From contig NZ_JACJTR010000006.1 in the NCBI RefSeq assembly GCF_014698795.1, positions 297,652 to 361,651 on the forward strand: DNA of 64,000 nt. The letters are read 5' to 3'. Under the pieces are notes generated by a model that saw nothing but the letters and a program-made list of their open reading frames with translations, did not search any database and was not told the origin of the DNA. The position numbers and the translations under genes were made by a program. The DNA comes from Nostoc sp. FACHB-892 (GTDB taxonomy: Bacteria > Cyanobacteriota > Cyanobacteriia > Cyanobacteriales > Nostocaceae). This document shows, one piece after another, positions 26,883-33,902 of the stretch; the stretch's first letter is position 1, and the number at the start of each line of letters is the position of its first letter.

Positions 26883-28478
26883 ATGAGTAATCAAAAAGCC
26901 CTCGCTCGAAAATCTACCTCAACCAATACAGAAACCCAAGATAATCAATTTGAAGGTCGTGGGTTTACCGTGCAAAAAAAATCAGATACCCATACCCAAA
27001 AATCTGACTTAAGCACCCAACTTTTGCAAGCAAAAACCTTTGGTCACAGTATTAGCAAGTTGGCAGGGCAAGAAAGTAGTAGTGCATCGCCACAAACCAA
27101 TGGATTAAGCATACAGCCCAAGTTGAGTATCGGGGAACCAGGCGATCGCTACGAACAGGAAGCAGATCGGGTGGCATCCGTTGTAGTACAAAGGATTAAT
27201 GCACCATCATCGACAGGGGAATCTGTACAGCGTGAGGCAATGCCAGAAGAAGAGGACGAATTGCAAATGAAACCTCTGGCAGATTCCATTCAGCGCCTGG
27301 AAGATGAAGAAGAAGAACTACAAATGAAATCCCTGGCAGATTCTATCCAGCGCGTGGAGATTGACGATGAGGAAGAACTGCAAATGAAATCCCAGGTGCA
27401 GCGCCGGGAAGCCATAGGTGGAGGGGAAGCATCAACGGATTTGGAATCCTCCATTAACAGTGCAAGGGGTGGTGGACAAGCGATCGCAGACAATATCCGC
27501 GAACCGATGGAGGTGGCGTTTGGCGCAGATTTCAGTGGGGTGAAGGTTCACACTGATGGTCAATCTGACCAGTTGAATCGGTCAATTCAGGCGCGTGCTT
27601 TCACAACGGGGCAGGATGTGTTCTTTCGTTCGGGAGAATATAATCCAGGGAGTCGGGGCGGTCAGGAGTTGTTGGCGCATGAGTTGACCCATGTTGTGCA
27701 GCAGAATGGTGGGGCGGTGCAGCGATCATTGCAGACACAGGAGCAATTACAGAAACACCCCTCCATCGAAAAACCAAGTGCATCGCTTGGCGAGCGCGTG
27801 ATCCAGCGGATGATTGACTTGAAAATTGACGATAATAACTTTATCTATACGAAACAAGACGGTAAGAGGCCGTCAGGTCTAGGTGGTCACCAGGGCGATC
27901 ATACAACGCCGTTTACCTCGCTGCAAGACCAGATCGCAAACGCGATTGAAGGTGTTACGCTAGACGACGCATGGGTGAATCTGTATGATACCCTCAATGT
28001 GTATAGGACTCTTCCGGGCTGGAAGCTTTCCACAAAGTGGATACAGGAGACCTACGGGAATCATGTAGAAGGCTTGCTGAATAAAAAAGGCGATATCAAT
28101 GCATTGCAAACGGCAGTTACGGAGATGCTATATTTGCGGAATAACATAGCTTTAACATCACTGCCAAAAGGGGGGCACGGAAATGCAGAAGGAACATGGG
28201 CGGGTTCCCTTCAGCATCAGGAACGTCAGTTTCAATTGGGTCATAAGCCGAAATTAAATAAAAATGAAGTTCTACAATACATTTGGAAGGCATTCGATCA
28301 CGGCAGGGTAAACAGGCTGGGAGAAGATAAACGCAAGGCAGTCCTCGAACAGCATGCACGTACGATGGCGGATGCGTATCCTCAACTAAATGACTCCCTT
28401 GGCATTAATTTCATAGAGATTGCAGATTATTACCGCAAAAACCGCAAAAACTTTGAAATTGTGTATTCTCCGCAATAA
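26883..28478 (+). CDS. DUF4157 (eCIS-type) effector with unrecognised C-terminal domain
   Basis: 531 residues. Leader and EPGDRYEQEADRVAS motif are as in effector 1; three acidic QMK/ADSIQR repeats (about 115-180) instead of two; DUF4157 core with FGADFSGVKVHTD and HELTHVVQQ (His266, Glu267, His270). The C-terminal ~215 residues begin after VIQRMIDLKIDDN and contain SGLGGHQGDHTTPF (His336, Asp339, His340), a motif rich in potential metal or catalytic residues, and KGGHGNAEGTW (His432). I do not recognise the fold; a nuclease or other enzymatic toxin is plausible. No immunity-like gene follows directly; the next genes are a DUF433/DUF5615 pair. Confidence 0.85.
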   Translation: MSNQKALARKSTSTNTETQDNQFEGRGFTVQKKSDTHTQKSDLSTQLLQAKTFGHSISKLAGQESSSASPQTNGLSIQPKLSIGEPGDRYEQEADRVASVVVQRINAPSSTGESVQREAMPEEEDELQMKPLADSIQRLEDEEEELQMKSLADSIQRVEIDDEEELQMKSQVQRREAIGGGEASTDLESSINSARGGGQAIADNIREPMEVAFGADFSGVKVHTDGQSDQLNRSIQARAFTTGQDVFFRSGEYNPGSRGGQELLAHELTHVVQQNGGAVQRSLQTQEQLQKHPSIEKPSASLGERVIQRMIDLKIDDNNFIYTKQDGKRPSGLGGHQGDHTTPFTSLQDQIANAIEGVTLDDAWVNLYDTLNVYRTLPGWKLSTKWIQETYGNHVEGLLNKKGDINALQTAVTEMLYLRNNIALTSLPKGGHGNAEGTWAGSLQHQERQFQLGHKPKLNKNEVLQYIWKAFDHGRVNRLGEDKRKAVLEQHARTMADAYPQLNDSLGINFIEIADYYRKNRKNFEIVYSPQ

Positions 28479-28514
28479 TTCTTTTTATTTTTTGCGAAAC
28501 TCATGTAAAACTCA

Positions 28515-28568
28515 TAGTGCGATCGCTGATCTTTTAGTGCGATCGCCTAATCTTGTAGTGCGATCGCT
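28515..28568. repeat. HIP1-rich repeat after effector 3
   Basis: Three GTGCGATCGC units separated by 10-12 bases of TGATCTT/CTAATCTTGTA. Related sequences follow the barstar gene (24844-24886), precede effector 3 (26669-26718) and follow the DUF5615 gene (29383-29423). Confidence 0.7.
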
Positions 28569-28721
28569 CTCTCTATTCTCACTAAAAATACGATTGCTGT
28601 TGTCGGTTGAGTGCGATTGCCTCCTATTGTAGATTGGGTTGAGGGAACGAAACCCAACAAACCGACCATTGTCTTAGTATGGTGAAAGAAACAACCCCAA
28701 AAAAGTCCCAAGGAGAAAATT

Positions 28722-29021
28722 TTGGCAACCCTTAATGACATTAGCACATTGATCACAACCGATCCTAACCTTCATAGTGGTCGTCCGATCATTACCGGAA
28801 CAGGAACATCTGTGCGCCGAATAGCTGGCTTATATAATCAAGGAAACAACGCCGAAGAAATAGCGAGACGGTTAAATCACTTGACGATAACTCAAATTTA
28901 TGCGGCTTTAACCTATTATCATGCCAATCGAGATGAAATCGATGAAGATATAGCAGCAGAAAAAACCGCCTATGAACAATTAGCAAAACAACATCATCAG
29001 CAAGCTTCATTTGGCAAATGA
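28722..29021 (+). CDS. DUF433-family antitoxin
   Basis: 99 residues with a TTG start at 28722, chosen because AAGGAG lies six bases upstream and the resulting N-terminus fits the family. DUF433 features: ITTDPNLHSGRPIITGTG, then a helix-turn-helix (NAEEIARRLNHLTITQIYAALTYY), and a polar tail. It binds DNA and is thought to act as antitoxin and autoregulator. Its stop overlaps the start of the DUF5615 gene (ATGA), the usual operon form of this pair. Confidence 0.9.
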   Translation: MATLNDISTLITTDPNLHSGRPIITGTGTSVRRIAGLYNQGNNAEEIARRLNHLTITQIYAALTYYHANRDEIDEDIAAEKTAYEQLAKQHHQQASFGK

Positions 29022-29383
29022 CCAAAATTCGTCTTTATTTAGATGAAGATACGATGGACAGCGATCTTCTAGACGCTTTACGCCTTCGTAATGTTGATGT
29101 TTTATCGACCAATGAAGCTCAAATGTCATCCCGTAGCGATGAAGAACAATTAAAATGGGCATTAGATAATCAGCGTGTTATTTATAGCTTTAATGTTCGA
29201 GATTTTTACAAAATTCATACTAATTTAGTGGAAGAAGGACAAGGACACACAGGTATCATTTTAGGGGTTCAAAATTATTCGATTGGCGAGCAAATGCGTC
29301 GGATTTTAAGAATAATTGCTACTAAATCAGCCCAAGAGATGCAAAATCAAGTAGAATTTTTGAGTGCTTGGGATGAACAATAG
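29018..29383 (+). CDS. DUF5615 PIN-like toxin
   Basis: 121 residues of the DUF5615 branch of the PIN-like nucleases. The acidic residues expected of the active site appear in RLYLDEDT, in STNEAQMSSRSDEEQLKWA and in VRDFYKI. PIN-fold toxins cut RNA. Together with the overlapping DUF433 gene it forms a type II toxin-antitoxin module. It follows the effector array and carries a HIP1-rich repeat right after its stop, which may show that the same recombination process shuffled it in. Confidence 0.88.
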   Translation: MTKIRLYLDEDTMDSDLLDALRLRNVDVLSTNEAQMSSRSDEEQLKWALDNQRVIYSFNVRDFYKIHTNLVEEGQGHTGIILGVQNYSIGEQMRRILRIIATKSAQEMQNQVEFLSAWDEQ

Positions 29384-29433
29384 GGCGATCGCCTGATCCT
29401 GTAGGGTGCGTTAGTGCGATTGCGATGTTGTCG

Positions 29434-29775
29434 TTAAAAAACTCCATAGCCCGTATATTCCCGCATTTCAGGACATTGAAATCCAAGAACAATATCATCT
29501 TTTGGAACCCCTAGCTCTAGCTCTACAAGTTCTTGAGCCACTCTCATTTCCGTCATATTCTGCTCAATCGAAATTTTTCCCTGTTTAATATCCAAATGTA
29601 AAACACAACCATAGACTCGCCGATGACCATCCCATCCCACATTGATAACCATGTAATGGTCTTGTTTTGTATCAAAAACAGTGTAACAATCAATCTGACC
29701 ATTGGCTATTGGGATAGCAGCATAAGCAGTCAACAACGACTGAATGATATGGCGATAAGATTCTAGGGTATCCAT
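29434..29775 (-). CDS. xisI: XisI-family protein (fdxN-element excision controlling factor)
   Basis: 113 residues; the XisI family signature is present: ETLESYRHIIQ-like start, DCYTVFDTKQDHYMVINVGWDGHRRVYGCVLHLDI, and QEVIELELGVPKDDIVLGFQ-like end. XisH and XisI are needed for excision of the nif fdxN element by XisF in Anabaena, but most copies in cyanobacterial genomes are scattered pairs of unknown role. Here the partner xisH is truncated to its last ~19 codons, directly upstream and overlapping the xisI start, so this xisI is probably an orphan. Confidence 0.9.
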   Translation of the reverse strand: MDTLESYRHIIQSLLTAYAAIPIANGQIDCYTVFDTKQDHYMVINVGWDGHRRVYGCVLHLDIKQGKISIEQNMTEMRVAQELVELELGVPKDDIVLGFQCPEMREYTGYGVF

Positions 29776-29822
29776 TGTACAATTACCTCTTGAATTGGTT
29801 CATAAATAATTTGTTTAATCTG
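29763..29822 (-). pseudogene. xisH: xisH, 3' remnant
   Basis: Twenty codons ending at TAG 29763 read QIKQIIYEPIQEVIVQWIP-stop, the C-terminal signature of XisH (…VYDPxxEVIVQW). The stop overlaps the ATG of xisI, the arrangement of intact xisHI operons. Upstream the homology ends at 29822, where a repeat also present at 63872 begins. Confidence 0.75.
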
Positions 29823-29872
29823 ATAAGTAAGTCGACGGAAAAATTTATATGTATATAACGAAAAGATAAGGA
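29822..29872. repeat. Dispersed repeat bordering the xisH truncation
   Basis: GATAAGTAAGTCG followed by an AT-rich stretch ending in GTATATAACGAAAA. An ungapped ~78 percent match lies at 63872-63922, where it borders the truncated mannose-1-phosphate guanylyltransferase gene. Confidence 0.6.
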
Positions 29873-29882
29873 GTATGGTTAG

Positions 29883-30018
29883 ATTGACATTCCCCACGCT
29901 TTTAGGCGAGGGGATTCTAGTTTTACATATGTAACTTGCTTAGACTTCCTTTCGATAACCAAAGTAGGCATTAAGCCGAGATCCTGATCCCGTTGGCGAA
30001 ATATTACTTAACATAAAA
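29883..30018 (-). mobile_element. IS200/IS605-type right-end remnant with tnpB tail
   Basis: On the minus strand, GAATCCCC-TCGCCTAAAAGCG-TGGGGAATGTCAA resembles the right-end (omega-RNA) hairpin of cyanobacterial IS605-group elements; the stem lies at 29892-29913. Just upstream on that strand a short frame ending at 29940 (PTGSGSRLNAYFG...) could be the last codons of tnpB. No transposase gene remains. Confidence 0.55.
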
Positions 30019-30057
30019 AATTGAGCTTGGATAAATTTTAGTTATTTCACCTTAGCT

Positions 30058-31278
30058 TCAGCCTGTCTGGGCTTCAATATGACCGTTGCGGATAGCCCAT
30101 GCTATTTCTAAAAGTTGAGTCCAGCGCTTTTGTAACTGTTTGGGGGTGCATTTGATGGTTTTGGCGATCGCTTGGTCGTTTTGTCGTGCAGTTTTCAACT
30201 CTAATATTTGCTGTTGCTGTTCTGTGAGTTGATTTACAAAGATTTCCCACTGCTGGGAAGATAAACCTAACTTTTGCTCTAAACCCGCACCTAACCATTG
30301 ATGTACCAATTGCCAATGGTGTTGTTTGGCAAACTTTTCCACATGGTATTTAAACCGTTGTTGGAGATAATCGCGCTGACGGCTGGTTAAACCAAGAATT
30401 TGATCAATTTCTGGGGCTGAGAGGTCTTGAAGCTTCAAGCTGAGGTAGTTCATACAGTCAGATTGACCTTGAGACTCCAGGTATTTCATCAATTCAGTGA
30501 TGACGCGATCGCGTTCTGACTCTTCAGATGGATCGAAATTAGTTTGGGCAACCATTTGCGATCGCAGCTGCTGCACCGCCGAGTTACGCTGGTAAGATTC
30601 TGCTTCTTCACCCTTAGCAGACTCTACCGCCATTTCAATATCCACAGTAGTTTCTTGGGGCTGACGACGAGCAAAGCCTTGGGCCCGCAAGATAATTAAT
30701 TGCTGATTTGCACCACCAGGTAAATTGATCCGGCGTTTAGCATACTGTTCAGTAAATGCCATATATTCAGCTAGTTGCAGCTGAGTACGCGGTGTGTGAT
30801 CATTAGGTAGTTCGTTTTCTCTGCGGAAAGCTTTAATAGCTTCAATATAAAATGCTTGTAAAAAATCTTCAATTAGGCTGTAACGAGCCTCAAAACCCAA
30901 CTCAGAGCCGGATATAGTTACATGACGGTAAACCATAGCACCTAAATTGCTATGTAGTTCCACACGCCCTTGTTTTGAACCTAGTTGGTAGTAACGTAAG
31001 CACTTGTGCATCCGATGCCTTCCCAACGTAATCTGCCAAGATTTGATTTCCCCAGATGTTTGGATACGGGAGCTTTTATCGCAAATACGTTCTACTTCTA
31101 TGGCTATTCGGTTTGCTAAAGCTTCTACACACCTGGGCGCTGCTTTCACTTGCGCTTGCATTTCGTGACACAGCAATTCAATCAAAGTCTCGCTGCTGCT
31201 GTCTGAAAATTCTTCAGTCGAAAGGTGGTTATCAAAAATGGGTGTAGAGTTTGGTAGATTAACGACGTTAGTTTTCAT
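30058..31278 (-). CDS. HetZ-related protein (paralogue of heterocyst regulator HetZ)
   Basis: 406 residues from ATG 31278, preferred over the upstream TTG at 31329 because it gives the family N-terminus and has a GGAA ribosome site. Conserved HetZ-family blocks: IAIEVERICDKSSRIQTSGEIKSW in pieces, LRYYQLGSKQGRVELHS, AFRRENELP, ELMKYLESQGQSDC, and ILGLTSRQRDYLQQRFKYHV, which resembles a sigma/HTH-like element; the C-terminus (NDQAIAKTIKCTPKQLQKRW) looks like a second helix-turn-helix. HetZ is an early regulator of heterocyst differentiation. This is a paralogue, not HetZ itself, by its N-terminus and residue differences. Its own role is unknown. Confidence 0.85.
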   Translation of the reverse strand: MKTNVVNLPNSTPIFDNHLSTEEFSDSSSETLIELLCHEMQAQVKAAPRCVEALANRIAIEVERICDKSSRIQTSGEIKSWQITLGRHRMHKCLRYYQLGSKQGRVELHSNLGAMVYRHVTISGSELGFEARYSLIEDFLQAFYIEAIKAFRRENELPNDHTPRTQLQLAEYMAFTEQYAKRRINLPGGANQQLIILRAQGFARRQPQETTVDIEMAVESAKGEEAESYQRNSAVQQLRSQMVAQTNFDPSEESERDRVITELMKYLESQGQSDCMNYLSLKLQDLSAPEIDQILGLTSRQRDYLQQRFKYHVEKFAKQHHWQLVHQWLGAGLEQKLGLSSQQWEIFVNQLTEQQQQILELKTARQNDQAIAKTIKCTPKQLQKRWTQLLEIAWAIRNGHIEAQTG

Positions 31279-31688
31279 GACTTTTCCAGGGAGTAGTATT
31301 GCACCGTAATTACAACGCAGACACAGCAATCAAGACAGGCCTTGGCTTGTGAATCTTTAGGCATTCATCCATCAAAACTTGCCGCATATAATGCTCACAT
31401 CTAAAGCTCATATATAAAACTACTGTAGGAAATACGAGAGAGTTACAGTTATGGCAATGTGTCGGTTTTTTCACAAGCCACCACATTGACGCTGGGACAT
31501 AAGTACCCGCCATTTTCTCCAAGTTGTCAAATTTCTTGTTGTACCAACTGTTGCCACCATCCTGCTATATCCACTGCCTCACCAAACAAACCATCGTAGA
31601 CATCGCTTTTAAGTATGACAATTTCAAAACTGGAGTCGCTTTTATCACAATTTCCGAAACGGAGAGGTGCGCCTGTGAAGTTTAATTC

Positions 31689-32348
31689 TTATACCCATGC
31701 TGCTGCTGCTTCCCAACCTAAACCCCTCCGTATAATTACTGGTTCATCTTGCGTCATATCCAAGATGGTAGATACCTCGTATGTAGGTTCTTCGCCAGTG
31801 TCTACAATTATGTCTACCAACTTGTCTAAAAGGTCAAATAGCTCTACCCGCGACTGAACAGTTTCTGGATCTATCCGAATCATGCCATTATCTGCTTCAT
31901 CTGGTGGCAGATGTGCTGAAGTTGAAATAATCGGATTGCCCAAGGCTGCCAGCAACTCCAAACACACAGTATGGTTTGGTACTCTAATTCCAGTAGTTTT
32001 CCGCTTGGGGTTTTGCACCAATCGCGGTACTAATTTAGTTGCTGGGAGCAAAAACGTGTATGGCCCTGGAATCAGGCGTTTCATAATCCGATAAGCTGTG
32101 TCACTTACGAAGGCATAAGTTGCCACATTTGAAAGCGAGGGACATAAAAATGTCAGTGGTTTATCATTTGCTAGCTGTTTAATTTGCCGCACTCGTTCTA
32201 CCGCCGACTTGGCATTCAAATCACAACCGATCGCATAGACTGTATCAGTAGGGTAAAGCATGACTGCGCCACTAGAAAGCGCCGACTTTATTTCCTCTAT
32301 TCGGCGAATTTGAGGATTATCCGGATGAACTGAGAAAATTTTTGCCAT
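31689..32348 (-). CDS. TsaC/YciO-family (YrdC domain) L-threonylcarbamoyladenylate synthase-like protein
   Basis: 219 residues, one YrdC domain. Family motifs: LYPTDTVYAIGCDLN near residue 31, KQLANDKPLTFLC, the GPYTFLLPAT loop, GIRVPNH and PIISTSAHLP. TsaC makes threonylcarbamoyl-AMP for the t6A37 modification of ANN-decoding tRNAs; the YciO branch, which this resembles by its KQxxxxKPLTFLC segment, may have a different role. Cytosolic. It is divergent from larC, with heptamer repeats in the spacer. Confidence 0.88.
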   Translation of the reverse strand: MAKIFSVHPDNPQIRRIEEIKSALSSGAVMLYPTDTVYAIGCDLNAKSAVERVRQIKQLANDKPLTFLCPSLSNVATYAFVSDTAYRIMKRLIPGPYTFLLPATKLVPRLVQNPKRKTTGIRVPNHTVCLELLAALGNPIISTSAHLPPDEADNGMIRIDPETVQSRVELFDLLDKLVDIIVDTGEEPTYEVSTILDMTQDEPVIIRRGLGWEAAAAWV

Positions 32349-32420
32349 AACAGGGGGAGTGGGGAGTGGGGGCAGGGGAAGCAGAGGGAGCAGAGGAGAA
32401 TAAATTAATGTCCAATGCCC

Positions 32421-32455
32421 AATGACTAATGACTAATGACTAATGACTAATGACT
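32421..32455. repeat. Heptamer tandem repeat, (AATGACT)5
   Basis: Five exact copies of the 7-base unit between tsaC-like and larC, preceded by GGGGAGT/GCAGGGG-type units (about 32350-32398). Typical STRR DNA of heterocystous cyanobacteria. Confidence 0.85.
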
Positions 32456-32463
32456 AATTTATT

Positions 32464-33744
32464 ATGAATAAAATTGCTTATCTTCAATGTCCGACAGGAA
32501 TCTCTGGTGATATGTGCCTAGGTGCTTTGGTAAGTTTGGGTGTTCCTGTGGAGTATTTAATTAAAAAGCTGAATGGGTTGGGTATTGAGCAGGAATATCA
32601 GTTAAGGGCAGAATTTGTCCAACGGAATGGTCAGCAGGCGACTAAAGTCCATGTGGATTTAGTACACGATCATCATCATCACCAAGGCCACGAACACAAT
32701 CACCATCACACACGCCACCTGCCAGAAATAGAGCGGATGATTCTCAAAGCGGGGTTGCCATCACGGGCAGAAGCTTGGAGTTTAGGGGTATTCCGACAGC
32801 TAGCAGTGGCAGAAGGAGCGGTGCATGGCATTTCTCCTGAAAAAGTTCATTTTCATGAAGTAGGTGCTATAGATGCGATCGTCGATATTGTGGGTACTTG
32901 CCTGGGGTTAGATTGGTTGGGGATTGAGAGTAATGAGGAAGGATGGCCTCTACTTTACTGCTCGGCGTTCCCGACTGGTGGCGGCACTGTTCGGGCTGCA
33001 CATGGTCAGATGGCAGTACCAGTACCAGCCGTATTAAAACTGTGGGAAATGCGGGGTTGTCCAGTTTATAGCAATGGGATTGATAAAGAACTGGTGACAC
33101 CAACAGGAGCTGCGATCGCTACTACTTTGGCAAGAGATTTTGGTTCACCACCTGCGATCGCTATCAAGCAGATAGGACTGGGAGCAGGAACCATAAATTT
33201 ACCCATTCCCAATATTCTACGCCTCTGGCTGGGCGAAAGCGCAAGTTTACAGTCAAATTTCAGCGATTCGAAAGATACTAGCTCAAATTTAGAAACGATA
33301 TCAGTACTAGAAACCCAAATTGATGATTTAAATCCCCAAGCGATCGGGTATGTGTTTGAGGCGTTGTTTGCTGCTGGTGCAGTGGATGTTTTCACCCAAG
33401 CGATCGCCATGAAAAAGTCCCGTCTAGGGATTTTGCTGACTGTGATTTGTCATCCAGAAAATTTGCTCAGTTGTGAAGCGGTTATATTCCGCGAAACTAC
33501 AACTTTGGGTATTCGGCGAACAACTCAGCAACGCGCCATTTTACAACGAGAAATTCAACACGTGGAAATTGAATATGGCAAAGTGCGTGTCAAAGTAGCA
33601 TGGAAGGGACAATCACCAGAAAAAGTTATTGCAAATGTGCAGCCAGAATATGAAGATTGTGCAGAGTTAGCCCGAAAACATAATATTCCCTGGCGCGAAA
33701 TTCAACGTTTGGCGCTACAGCGTTGGTATTCAATCAATCGCTGA
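32464..33744 (+). CDS. larC: Nickel pincer cofactor biosynthesis protein LarC
   Basis: 426 residues. The start MNKIAYLQCPTGISGDMCLGALVSLG is the LarC (DUF111) signature, and a histidine-rich loop at about 69-88 (HDHHHHQGHEHNHHH) probably binds nickel. FHEVGAIDAIVDIVG and VETQIDDLNPQ-like blocks follow. LarC inserts Ni into the pyridinium pincer cofactor of lactate racemase and related enzymes, using CTP. Here it is one uninterrupted frame, unlike Lactobacillus where it needs a programmed frameshift. LarB and LarE are not in the window. Confidence 0.93.
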   Translation: MNKIAYLQCPTGISGDMCLGALVSLGVPVEYLIKKLNGLGIEQEYQLRAEFVQRNGQQATKVHVDLVHDHHHHQGHEHNHHHTRHLPEIERMILKAGLPSRAEAWSLGVFRQLAVAEGAVHGISPEKVHFHEVGAIDAIVDIVGTCLGLDWLGIESNEEGWPLLYCSAFPTGGGTVRAAHGQMAVPVPAVLKLWEMRGCPVYSNGIDKELVTPTGAAIATTLARDFGSPPAIAIKQIGLGAGTINLPIPNILRLWLGESASLQSNFSDSKDTSSNLETISVLETQIDDLNPQAIGYVFEALFAAGAVDVFTQAIAMKKSRLGILLTVICHPENLLSCEAVIFRETTTLGIRRTTQQRAILQREIQHVEIEYGKVRVKVAWKGQSPEKVIANVQPEYEDCAELARKHNIPWREIQRLALQRWYSINR

Positions 33745-33902
33745 TGCAAATTATACCAAAGGGAAGCATAGAACTCAGATTGTGGACATTCCATCAGGGC
33801 AGAGGGCAAGGGGAAAGAGGCTTTTCCGATTTTTGCACGGATGTGGGAATCATAACTAATTAACCGGAATGACATAACACAACGCCCTGATGTTACGCTA
33901 AC

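Noticed and set aside
26660..28570. Regularly spaced GCGATCGC-containing blocks as a possible CRISPR array
   Set aside because: Repeats are short, irregular in spacing and made of the genome-wide HIP1 octamer; there are no unique spacers of constant length and no cas genes.
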